NCBI GenBank assembly: GCA_036501345.1 | Contig: DASYAN010000272.1 | Coordinates: 1-14,791, forward strand | Length of the DNA stretch: 14,791 nt | Source: DASYAN01 sp036501345 | Lineage (GTDB): Bacteria; Chloroflexota; Ktedonobacteria; Ktedonobacterales; Ktedonobacteraceae | Direction: 5' to 3' | Part shown: positions 1 through 6,303 of the stretch, in pieces | Position numbering within the stretch: position 1 is the stretch's first letter | Layout: the number at the start of each line of letters is the position of its first letter | Notes under the pieces: model-generated | Databases searched by the model: none | Told to the model about the DNA's origin: nothing | Seen by the model: the letters and a program-made list of their open reading frames with translations, nothing else | Position numbers and translations under genes: made by a program

Positions 1-431
1 ACGATATCACCTTTAGCCATTTTCAGACCCAGGTTAAGCTGGTGCGGCTTGCCACCATGCTTATCGTTCGTGATAAGCAACTGGACATTGGGCGCGTGCA
101 ACTGTCTGAGCTTTTCCTGAGTTACTTTGATGGTTCCAGTATCGTGTTCACGTAACAAGGCTAAGACCTGTACCAGGTTCTTTGGATAGTTCAAATCGTA
201 GACCTTCTGAATCGTATCGGCGTAGAGATCTTCCTCGTGATAGGCTGGCAGTAGAATAGTGAAGGAGAACTGCGGCTCACGGTAAATGGTAGGAGCACTG
301 TTCAACCAGGCTTGCTCTGGTTCCTCCCAGATATAGAGACGCAACCGGATATTAAAGATGGCCTGGGCGGTCATCAGGCAAATAATCGCAAGATAGGCAT
401 ATTGAAAAATAGTGAAGATTGTATTGGCCAT
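1..431 (-). CDS. Family 2 glycosyltransferase, N-terminal part (cut by window edge)
   Basis: Reading back from an ATG at 431, 143 codons stay open to the window edge, so the C-terminus is missing. A hydrophobic segment at about residues 4-25 suggests an N-terminal membrane helix. It is followed by a GT2-like core start (FTILLPAYHEEDLYADTIQK, about residues 57-76). A GGKPHQLNLGLKMAKGDIV stretch near the visible end matches the 'GKp-ALN-GL-A-GDiV' region that precedes the DXD motif of processive, cellulose-synthase-like GT2 enzymes. The usual first Asp motif after the second beta strand is atypical here (LREHDTGT). AAGGA lies 3 nt before the ATG. The gene starts 33 bp after the glycoside hydrolase stop, so the two are probably cotranscribed. 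The likely role is transfer of sugars from nucleotide-sugars at the inner membrane for a surface polysaccharide or glycolipid. The substrate cannot be told. Confidence 0.8.
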   Translation of the reverse strand, partial: MANTIFTIFQYAYLAIICLMTAQAIFNIRLRLYIWEEPEQAWLNSAPTIYREPQFSFTILLPAYHEEDLYADTIQKVYDLNYPKNLVQVLALLREHDTGTIKVTQEKLRQLHAPNVQLLITNDKHGGKPHQLNLGLKMAKGDI

Positions 432-464
432 GTGTCCTTCCCCTGATACCGAAGCGCTATCTGT

Positions 465-2036
465 CTAGCAAACACTCGTTTCACTACTACAAACAATATT
501 TTGCACCTCTGGCACTAAATTTTGCTCACTGACGGTATTGTCGAAATTAAAAACTTCGTCGCCAGCGTTGCGATGAAGCATCAGGACGGCCATACTATAG
601 CCTTGAAGCGTCAGACTGGCACCTTGCCATGAACTCCTCAGAACATCTATACTATAGCCTTGCAGCTTCAAATTGGCACCTTGCCACCAACTCCAGGGCA
701 GAATACTTTCAGCTTCCACGTTGATATGCTGGCTGTTACTGGTCTGGTTGACGAAAAACAGGCTCACAGTAGTATGGTCATCATCCTGTGTAGCATAGAC
801 ACTGACCGATCCCTGTGCATCCTGAATTGGCACAAGATTAGATTGTAAATGGGTGAATAATTGCATCACGCGTAGCATGGCAGTTTCGGTGAGATCTTTT
901 TGCAGGAATAGCGGATTGGGACTATCCAGGCCTTCCGCAGAGAAAAAGTCGACATATTCGACCTGGTTGTTCATTAGCTTACCAAGCGTCTCGGCCCACC
1001 AAAGCGCAGACAGGTTTTGCGGAAGCGGTACCGTGCCAGGATTGGTGTTGACTTCGGTAATTGCAACGGGTAGATCCTCACCAAAGGTTTGCCGGATAAG
1101 TTGGCGCAGATCTGGCACAAGGGTATCCCACTGTGGTGGATTATTCAGTATGGCGTTCACATCTTGTTGGCCATCTTTGAACGGGTAGTAATGAAACGAG
1201 ACACCATTCAGCAAATGGAAAGGCAGACTATGGGTACTTTCGTAATCGCTGACTCCCTTTAAAAAGTCCTGCATCCAGAGGTTTCCCTGGCTGTCTTTGG
1301 GTCCGCCGACCGAAGAATACTGGCTCAACTCTGGCCCAAAAACCTTAATACTTGGATCTTTGGTATGCATAGCCAGAGAATAAGCGATAAAAGCCTGAGT
1401 ATACTCCGCGACCGTATATTTTTCTCCAGTGTCGGGATTGGTCAGCAGGTCCGGCTCATTTCCAACTGACCAATATTTGATTGGGTGATAGGGTGAGCCG
1501 ACACTCCGTTGAATGCTTTGGGGATTATTCATGTATTCGACCAGCAAGGCCGCACGCGTCGCTCTTGTCGCTAGCGGAACTGGCGGATCATCCAGAGGAT
1601 CAGAAAGCTGGACTTGCATAAAGCCCTCAGCCTTGACCTGATTGAGCAAGTTGCTGAAGGCATCGAGTTGCTGTGTCGAAGGAGTATGTTCCTCACCGAA
1701 ATTACCACCTGGAAAGCGTAAGAGTTTGACACCAGCCGAACGTAGGCCAGAGACCACTGGCGGGTCATAGCTCATAAATCCCTGGCCGCCGGGATCTTTG
1801 GAACTCGTTCCTAGCATAGGAAAAATGTTGCTGCCAAGCAGGTACGGGCTGAGTGCGAGGCTTTGATTAAGATCAATGCTCGTCTGCGGTTGACCAGAGA
1901 TTTGCACGGTAAGGGTGGTGCTGCTTCTGAGCAGATTGGCAGCGACCAGCACTACTGCGATAATAAGTACACCAGCTAGGAGCATCAGAAGTAGCCTCCA
2001 GCCTGCTTTGCCCCGTTTCGGATGCTGTCCGAGCAC
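465..2036 (-). CDS. Membrane-anchored glycoside hydrolase, clan GH-A type (GH39/44/51/79-like)
   Basis: A 523-aa protein with a basic N-terminus and one hydrophobic segment (about residues 14-36), suggesting a signal anchor with the enzyme outside the membrane. The fold is read as a TIM barrel from LLRFPGGNFGEEH (about 105-117), the acid/base motif WSVGNEPD with Glu194, and a probable nucleophile Glu328 in AITEVN. A beta-sandwich-like C-terminal part follows. These features resemble alpha-L-arabinofuranosidase and beta-glucuronidase-type families, but I cannot assign one family. I chose the GTG at 2036 because AGAGGAG lies 7 nt upstream. The longer frame has another GTG at 2063, with a stop codon directly before it and no good Shine-Dalgarno. 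The C-terminal part carries a 19-residue tandem duplication. The likely role is trimming or remodelling of a surface or environmental polysaccharide, together with the downstream glycosyltransferase. Confidence 0.8.
   Translation of the reverse strand: MLGQHPKRGKAGWRLLLMLLAGVLIIAVVLVAANLLRSSTTLTVQISGQPQTSIDLNQSLALSPYLLGSNIFPMLGTSSKDPGGQGFMSYDPPVVSGLRSAGVKLLRFPGGNFGEEHTPSTQQLDAFSNLLNQVKAEGFMQVQLSDPLDDPPVPLATRATRAALLVEYMNNPQSIQRSVGSPYHPIKYWSVGNEPDLLTNPDTGEKYTVAEYTQAFIAYSLAMHTKDPSIKVFGPELSQYSSVGGPKDSQGNLWMQDFLKGVSDYESTHSLPFHLLNGVSFHYYPFKDGQQDVNAILNNPPQWDTLVPDLRQLIRQTFGEDLPVAITEVNTNPGTVPLPQNLSALWWAETLGKLMNNQVEYVDFFSAEGLDSPNPLFLQKDLTETAMLRVMQLFTHLQSNLVPIQDAQGSVSVYATQDDDHTTVSLFFVNQTSNSQHINVEAESILPWSWWQGANLKLQGYSIDVLRSSWQGASLTLQGYSMAVLMLHRNAGDEVFNFDNTVSEQNLVPEVQNIVCSSETSVC
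593..706 (-). repeat. 57-bp in-frame tandem duplication within the glycoside hydrolase gene
   Basis: Two adjacent copies (593-649 and 650-706) share about 85% identity over the first ~47 bases and then diverge. Both contain tactatagccttg and tggcaccttgcca. The period of 57 bp equals 19 codons. In the protein it gives WQGANLKLQGYSIDVL followed by WQGASLTLQGYSMAVL (about residues 451-488), consistent with a duplicated pair of strands in the C-terminal beta-sandwich. Confidence 0.9.
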
Positions 2037-2043
2037 ACGCGAG

Positions 2044-2050
2044 CTCCTCT
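2044..2050 (-). promoter_or_regulatory. Shine-Dalgarno deciding the glycoside hydrolase start
   Basis: AGAGGAG on the minus strand lies 7 nt before the GTG at 2036. The alternative upstream GTG at 2063 has no comparable purine block, so this site favours the shorter protein. The same bases are part of the 8-bp repeat flanking the insertion sequence. Confidence 0.65.
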
Positions 2051-2051
2051 G
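2044..2051 (-). repeat. 8-bp direct repeat, downstream flank of IS607-type element
   Basis: CAGAGGAG (minus strand) here is repeated exactly at 3972-3979 on the other side of tnpA-tnpB. IS607 elements use a short GG core and do not make target duplications, so I read this as shared sequence around the crossover, not a classical TSD. An 8-bp match between two purine-rich stretches could also be chance. Confidence 0.45.
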
Positions 2052-2084
2052 GACTGCATTCACTTGCTATTCTGCTTTCTAAAA

Positions 2085-2104
2085 TGTGAGCAAAAGTACT
2101 CACA
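2085..2104. repeat. Inverted repeat near tnpB-distal end of IS
   Basis: TGTGAG (2085-2090) and CTCACA (2099-2104) form a perfect 6-bp inverted repeat around 8 bases. The right arm extends to ACTCACA (2098-2104), the heptamer found twice at the tnpA end. It is a plausible recombinase-binding or end-recognition site of the element. Confidence 0.45.
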
Positions 2105-2215
2105 CTCTCGTTTCTGCACTCAAGCGGGTTGAGCAAGCCCCATACTTGCTACGTCAAGTCCGCTATCCTGCAATACACCGCACTCCACAATGGAAGTGTG
2201 TGGCCCGCGCCGGGC
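2085..2215 (-). ncRNA. Candidate omega RNA (guide scaffold) at tnpB 3' end
   Basis: TnpB proteins use an RNA made from the 3' end of their own gene and the adjoining element end, with the guide copied from the flanking DNA. Read on the minus strand, this stretch holds several short hairpins: GCCC/GGGC (2203-2206 with 2212-2215), CCACA/TGTGG (about 2185-2203), ACTTG/CAAGT (2144-2148 with 2155-2159), CTCAA/TTGAG (2119-2123 with 2129-2133), and the 2085-2104 inverted repeat. That clustering is what one would expect of an omega RNA. The true 5' end, the 3' end and the guide cannot be placed by eye. Confidence 0.35.
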
Positions 2216-3340
2216 AAAGAACCTTGTGAGAATATTGACGGCGCTATTTTCGTCTCGATCCATCACAAGTCCACATTCCGTACAACAATACGTTCGCTTC
2301 CACAATGGCATAGCTTGGAGATGTTCACATCCACTGCACATCTTGGAAGTATTGCGTTCATCTAGGGTAACCAGTTCTTTCCCGTACAATTGGCATTTGT
2401 AGGTCAGCATCATGATGAAGGTGTAGAGCCCCCAATCGTTGTACACTGCACGATTGAGATACTTATTCCTTTCTTGATGCTCACGTATGACCATTTGGCG
2501 CTGGGAAAGGTCTCCAACCACAACGGTTCTCTCAACCAGTTTGTGGCTTATGAGATGGGATGCCTTGTGCAGGCTGTCCCGTTGCTTATGGCGCTTCTTT
2601 TCAGAAACACGCTTGTACACCTTACTTAGGTGGAGAAAGCGCCTAGATTTCTTCTTGCATCGATCACGCTTTGACCGGATTTTGTCAAGCTGTTTGTTGT
2701 ACCAGCGTGAGCCCTTGAAGCCTCCCACGTGGTAGACTCGCCCTTGCTCATTGGTGCCTACTGCCAATGTCTTGATGCCCAGGTCAAATGCCACCACCTC
2801 ACCCTGTTGCTGGTCTTCCTCTTGCCTCCGGTGGCTAAAGGATGCATAGTAGTTGCCTCTGGCATCTCTGGAGATCGCCACCTCACCGAACTGCTCTGGT
2901 GCTGGCTCAGTGAGCTTCGCCCTCACATCTGGGTATTTCTTCGCGCTTGCGCGTCCGCCAGTGGGCAAGATCAGCCTGCCATTCTCAATCTTGAGATAGG
3001 AAGCTGGATAGCACAGGGTGAAGAAACAATGTCGAGGTCTCACTCTGGGGAACCCTGGTTTCTCACCATTTTTGCACCGCTTGAAAAAGGCATCCATGGC
3101 TGCACCTAGTCGAAAGAACACCTCTTGCAAGAGCTTGTTATAGACATCGTTGAGTTCTGGATCGTACTTCCTGCTCTCTTTAAGGGTCTTCTTGGCTGCC
3201 AATGTTCCGAGCCATGGCTCTCCATTCCTGAGCTTCATCACCCACCAGTTGTACAAGCCCCGACACTTGCTTTGCATCAATTCCAGGGTTCGAGCATCAG
3301 AAGGTGTGACTTCAAGCTTGATCTTTTTGCTCACAAGCAT
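2120..3340 (-). CDS. tnpB: TnpB RNA-guided nuclease of IS607-type element, rearranged RuvC site
   Basis: A 406-aa protein of normal TnpB length. The start MLVSKKIKLEVTP is typical of the family. The frame is open for 66 more codons upstream, but those run across tnpA and are ignored. AAAGG lies about 9 nt before the ATG, and the gene overlaps the tnpA end by 29 bp. RuvC-I is AFDLGIK (Asp186). A basic bridge-helix-like region spans about 209-260. RuvC-II reads VVVGDLS, with Gly276 where most TnpBs have the catalytic Glu. The zinc finger is C335-x2-C338 with CCTEC (352-356). RuvC-III is DRDENSAVNI (361-370). Glu328 in LDERNTSKMC just before the finger matches the alternative Glu of rearranged TnpB and Fanzor proteins, so I predict an active nuclease. 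It should cut DNA under omega-RNA guidance and help keep the element in place. Confidence 0.92.
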   Translation of the reverse strand: MLVSKKIKLEVTPSDARTLELMQSKCRGLYNWWVMKLRNGEPWLGTLAAKKTLKESRKYDPELNDVYNKLLQEVFFRLGAAMDAFFKRCKNGEKPGFPRVRPRHCFFTLCYPASYLKIENGRLILPTGGRASAKKYPDVRAKLTEPAPEQFGEVAISRDARGNYYASFSHRRQEEDQQQGEVVAFDLGIKTLAVGTNEQGRVYHVGGFKGSRWYNKQLDKIRSKRDRCKKKSRRFLHLSKVYKRVSEKKRHKQRDSLHKASHLISHKLVERTVVVGDLSQRQMVIREHQERNKYLNRAVYNDWGLYTFIMMLTYKCQLYGKELVTLDERNTSKMCSGCEHLQAMPLWKRTYCCTECGLVMDRDENSAVNILTRFFARRGPHTSIVECGVLQDSGLDVASMGLAQPA

Positions 3341-3923
3341 CTTTGAGAACCTTTCTGTATGACCGCAACCCGTGAAAACGAGCACTAAAGACGGAAACAA
3401 TAGCGAGAAGATCCTCAACCATTTCTTTTTCAGGTGAAAGGTTGTCACCATTGATGAGGATGATCCTTGTTCCGTGCCGTTCACAAAAAGCCTCAAACCA
3501 TTCGTAACCGAACCGAACGAGACGATCTCTGTGCGCAATGATGATGATTTTCACCTGACCTAACTCAACCATTTCAAAGAGTCGGTTGAACTGCTTGCGT
3601 TTGTAGTTAAGCCCGCTGCCAATATCCTGCATCCACAAATCAACGTTGATCTCATGCTCTTGGCAGTAGGACTGCAGCGCTGCAACCTGATTGGCAAGAT
3701 CCGGTTTTTGTGCTGTCGTTGAGGCTCTGGCGTAGGTAACGATTTGCCCTTTCCCGTCTGCTACCAGTCCCATGTACTCCAGATACTGATCATGAGTGTA
3801 GAACCTACGGTTGGTGGGAGTGCGGTGAGCTTTGAGCGTTCCATCTCTATCCCACTTCTGCAAGGTCTTCTCATGCTTGCCTATCAGTTCTGCAAACTGC
3901 TTGAGTGAATATGTACTTTCCAT
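3312..3923 (-). CDS. tnpA: IS607-family serine recombinase TnpA
   Basis: A 203-aa protein. Residues 5-45 form a MerR-like helix-turn-helix (SLKQFAELIGKHEKTLQKW, then PTNRRFY). The resolvase-type catalytic domain follows: VTYARAS with the predicted nucleophile Ser68, DLANQ after it, GSGLNYKRKQF, and HRDRLVRFGYEWFE (about 121-134) carrying catalytic arginines. This is the usual small-serine-recombinase architecture of IS607, with the DNA-binding domain first. It should catalyse excision and insertion through a phosphoserine link at a GG core. The ATG at 3923 is preferred over the in-frame ATG at 3941 because the latter lies inside the spacer of the matching promoter. The mRNA would then be leaderless or nearly so. 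Confidence 0.92.
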   Translation of the reverse strand: MESTYSLKQFAELIGKHEKTLQKWDRDGTLKAHRTPTNRRFYTHDQYLEYMGLVADGKGQIVTYARASTTAQKPDLANQVAALQSYCQEHEINVDLWMQDIGSGLNYKRKQFNRLFEMVELGQVKIIIIAHRDRLVRFGYEWFEAFCERHGTRIILINGDNLSPEKEMVEDLLAIVSVFSARFHGLRSYRKVLKDACEQKDQA

Positions 3924-3950
3924 ACTCACATTATAGCACATTCACTCACA
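3924..3950 (-). repeat. Two direct copies of ACTCACA 20 bp apart at tnpA end
   Basis: ACTCACA occurs at 3924-3930 and 3944-3950 (plus strand), two helical turns apart and overlapping the tnpA promoter. A third copy and a reversed partial copy lie at 2085-2104 at the other end. The spacing and position suit binding sites for the TnpA HTH, which could serve both end recognition and autorepression. Confidence 0.45.
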
Positions 3951-3958
3951 ATTTGCAA
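3930..3958 (-). promoter_or_regulatory. Sigma70-type promoter of tnpA
   Basis: On the minus strand TTGCAA (3953-3958) is followed by a 17-bp spacer and a perfect TATAAT (3930-3935). Transcription would begin about 6-7 nt downstream, at or next to the tnpA ATG (3923), suggesting a leaderless message. The ACTCACA repeats flank the -10 box. Confidence 0.65.
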
Positions 3959-3971
3959 CACTGTTAGAACC

Positions 3972-3979
3972 CTCCTCTG
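3972..3979 (-). repeat. 8-bp direct repeat, upstream flank of IS607-type element
   Basis: An exact second copy of CAGAGGAG (minus strand), beginning 1 nt after the pseudokinase TAA. It lies too far from tnpA to act as its ribosome site, which fits a remnant of the glycoside hydrolase Shine-Dalgarno left behind by the insertion. Confidence 0.45.
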
Positions 3980-3980
3980 T

Positions 3981-6245
3981 TTAGCTAGGTTGCCATACAT
4001 GAACGGTATTATCTGCGCTGGCAGAAGCAATGAAATTGCCATCAGGTGACCAGGCTACGGCATTTACAGCTCCCTTATGCCCGGTATATTTGAAAAAGGT
4101 CTTTCTGCCAGCCGTTCTCCAAACATAGACATTACCATCTTCATCGCCAGAGGCAATGGATGTGCCATCCGGAGACCAAGAGACTGCGAACACACGGTCG
4201 ATATGGTCTTTACGTCGGTGATCTGTGAAAAAGGGCAACCTGGGTGTGCCATCATCTCCATTAGAGATCTGGACAGTCTGATCAGCGCCTGCCGAAACGA
4301 TGAAATTGCTATCCGGCGACCAAGCTAGCGCGTAAACTTCATTATTTCCGTGCCCGTCGTATTTGAAGATTTGATCTCCGGCCTTAAAATGATCGCCATG
4401 CTGGGTTGTAGCCCAATCGCGCAAGGTGCCATCCCATGAACCAGAGGCCACACTGCTATCATCCGGCTGCCAGCCAACACAGAGCACACCAGCAGTATGT
4501 CCTAGGAAGGTAAAGGTGTGATCTCCGCTACTAGCTTGCCAGACCTGTACGCTCTTATCATCGCTACCGGAGGCCAGTAGATAACCATTGCTCGACCAAG
4601 AGACGCTATTGACCCGGTCTGTATGCCCTTTATAGATGAGCACTGGTGTGCCGCCGCTAGCGGCGTTCCAGACCTGTACAGTCCGATCCTGACCTGCGGA
4701 GGCAATAAAGTGACCATTCGGCGACCAAGCGACCGCCGCGACCTCTTCTGTATGTCCCTTGTAGATGATTCTGCGCGTGCCAGTGGCGGACTCGAAAATC
4801 TGAACAAAGGTATCATCACTAGCTGAAGCGATGAATTTGCCATCCGGCGACCAAGCTACAGCATTGACGCTCGCCAGATGCCCTGTAAAGATTAGCCCTT
4901 TTTGATTATTGATGATGGTCTGAGTTGCTGAGGGTCCTGTATTAGAAGAAACGACTGGTGGCGCAGCGTGAGAGAATCTTTGTGAAAGGAGGTACCAGCC
5001 ACCTGCTCCACCTAGAGCTGCGATGCCTACCAAACCAATAGCAAAGACCCGGCGCGTCACGGATGTCCCTCCTGGACGACGGGCAGGCGGCTTGCTGGGA
5101 GGCGGTAATTGCTTAGGCATCGTCTTCTTGAGTTCCTGAGGTAAATGCCCCAGAGGTTCTTGCGGCAGGCTGTCAGGTGGAGTTACTCGCATTGGAGCCA
5201 CACCCTGAAAGATTGAGGGAACTGGCGCTTGTGGCGTTGCCGCTAGAAAGCTTGGTGGAGGAGCTTGAAAAGTGGGTGATGCACCAGAAAAGCCCATTGG
5301 CACGGTAGATGGAATGACTGAAGGCGATACAAGCGGTGGCGAAGTAACGCCTACTGGTTGAACAGGCACAGAGGGCGCAAGATTTCTTGATAACTGGTTT
5401 TGTTCCTGTTCTAGTGTGTTGATGAATGTCTGAACGTCAGGGAAACGCCTTTCAGGCTCCTTCTCTAGAGCTTTCATCACAACTCGTTCCACTTCAGGCG
5501 AGATAAGATTTGGTATTTTTCGCCTCAATGAAGGTGCAGACGCGTGTATCTTCTGGAAAGCAATCTCCACAGAGGATCCAGTAAATGGTGCTTTCCCGCA
5601 GAGTAGTTTATAAATGAGTACCCCCAGCGCATATTGGTCGCTGGTAGAACTAATATTTCCCTGGATCTGTTCCGGCGCAGCGTAGATCATAGCATCATAC
5701 TCCGCGGCTTCCGCACCTCGATGGTTGAGATGCTCGCGATTGTGCATAATAGCTTCAAACAGAAAGCCCCGGAGCAAGATATTATTGTCCTTGCTAAGCA
5801 GAATATTCTCTGGCCGTATATCTCCATGTAGTATATGCTTACTATGAGCATATTGTAGAGCTGAGGCAATCATTTTTAAATGCGGTAATACCGTTATCAA
5901 TGGTTGGGTACTTTTTGGAGCATATACCTGTTTGAATGTGCGGTATGGGAGATAATCTGTCACTAAAAATGAACAATTCTCTTGTACACCCATATCTCGT
6001 ATGCATAAAATATGAGGATGCTCTAAATTCTTTAAAGCCTGCGCATATTTCAGGAAATCTTCTTTAAATTCATCCAACAGGGGTGGCTGCAATCCCTCAA
6101 TCAATATATGGATAGGTTGATACATATGCTGTCCCAGATATATATGTCCAAAACGGGTTGGCGTTAACACCTCAACAATCTGGTACTGCCCAACTCGCTG
6201 CCCTTTCTGGAAGGCAGCATTTGTTCCCCCGCTTATACCATCCAT
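3981..6245 (-). CDS. Membrane pseudokinase with extracytoplasmic seven-bladed WD40 propeller
   Basis: A 754-aa protein with an STK-like domain at about 20-280. Its catalytic residues are degraded. The P-loop reads LTPTRFG, with only the third Gly left. The VAIK Lys is Glu50, the alpha-C Glu is Tyr67, HRD-K is HGD-R (140-144), and DFG is RGF (159-161). Asp142, Asn147, APE (190-192) and the alpha-F Asp203 remain, so the fold is probably kept. A Pro-rich linker (about 290-395) leads to one hydrophobic helix (about 399-420) after a basic stretch, as in PknB-type receptors. Seven WD40 repeats (GH...WSPDG...V.VW) fill about 454-754. The ATG at 6245 has AGGAG 11 nt upstream. It lies 58 bp after the kinase-WD40 gene. 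By inference it is an allosteric partner or scaffold for the active kinase, with the propeller outside as sensor. Phosphotransfer looks unlikely. Confidence 0.85.
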   Translation of the reverse strand: MDGISGGTNAAFQKGQRVGQYQIVEVLTPTRFGHIYLGQHMYQPIHILIEGLQPPLLDEFKEDFLKYAQALKNLEHPHILCIRDMGVQENCSFLVTDYLPYRTFKQVYAPKSTQPLITVLPHLKMIASALQYAHSKHILHGDIRPENILLSKDNNILLRGFLFEAIMHNREHLNHRGAEAAEYDAMIYAAPEQIQGNISSTSDQYALGVLIYKLLCGKAPFTGSSVEIAFQKIHASAPSLRRKIPNLISPEVERVVMKALEKEPERRFPDVQTFINTLEQEQNQLSRNLAPSVPVQPVGVTSPPLVSPSVIPSTVPMGFSGASPTFQAPPPSFLAATPQAPVPSIFQGVAPMRVTPPDSLPQEPLGHLPQELKKTMPKQLPPPSKPPARRPGGTSVTRRVFAIGLVGIAALGGAGGWYLLSQRFSHAAPPVVSSNTGPSATQTIINNQKGLIFTGHLASVNAVAWSPDGKFIASASDDTFVQIFESATGTRRIIYKGHTEEVAAVAWSPNGHFIASAGQDRTVQVWNAASGGTPVLIYKGHTDRVNSVSWSSNGYLLASGSDDKSVQVWQASSGDHTFTFLGHTAGVLCVGWQPDDSSVASGSWDGTLRDWATTQHGDHFKAGDQIFKYDGHGNNEVYALAWSPDSNFIVSAGADQTVQISNGDDGTPRLPFFTDHRRKDHIDRVFAVSWSPDGTSIASGDEDGNVYVWRTAGRKTFFKYTGHKGAVNAVAWSPDGNFIASASADNTVHVWQPS

Positions 6246-6303
6246 ATAATCTTTAACTCCTGCTCACGTATAGTAGCTAACTCTCTAAAATGGCCTCTTT
6301 TCA

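Larger units (their letters stand above)
2052..3971 (-). mobile_element. IS607-type insertion sequence (tnpA + tnpB)
   Basis: The IS607 family layout is clear: a small serine recombinase with an N-terminal MerR-like HTH (tnpA), overlapped by tnpB on the same strand. There are no long terminal inverted repeats, as expected for this family. I set the boundaries from the CAGAGGAG repeats at 2044-2051 and 3972-3979, so they are approximate by tens of bases. Copies of ACTCACA lie near both ends and are candidate recombinase binding sites. Both genes look intact, so the element may still be active. It lies between the pseudokinase stop and the glycoside hydrolase start without visibly breaking either coding region. 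Confidence 0.85.

Noticed and set aside
2037..2063. GTG at 2063 as the glycoside hydrolase start
   Set aside because: No Shine-Dalgarno upstream; the GTG at 2036 has AGAGGAG at 7 nt and lies outside the insertion sequence.
2120..3340. TnpB as a nuclease-dead regulator because the RuvC-II Glu is missing
   Set aside because: Glu328 occupies the alternative position known from rearranged active TnpB/Fanzor proteins, and the other RuvC acids and zinc-finger cysteines are intact.
3341..3538. 66-codon N-terminal extension of tnpB, including a hydrophobic, lipobox-like stretch ending in TGCG
   Set aside because: It overlaps the tnpA coding region in another frame. The typical TnpB start with a ribosome site is at 3340.
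4000..4870. Repeated 'ccatc-ggcgaccaagc' type words, resembling a repeat array
   Set aside because: They are the codons for the recurring WSPDG segments of the WD40 repeats, not a CRISPR or DNA repeat.
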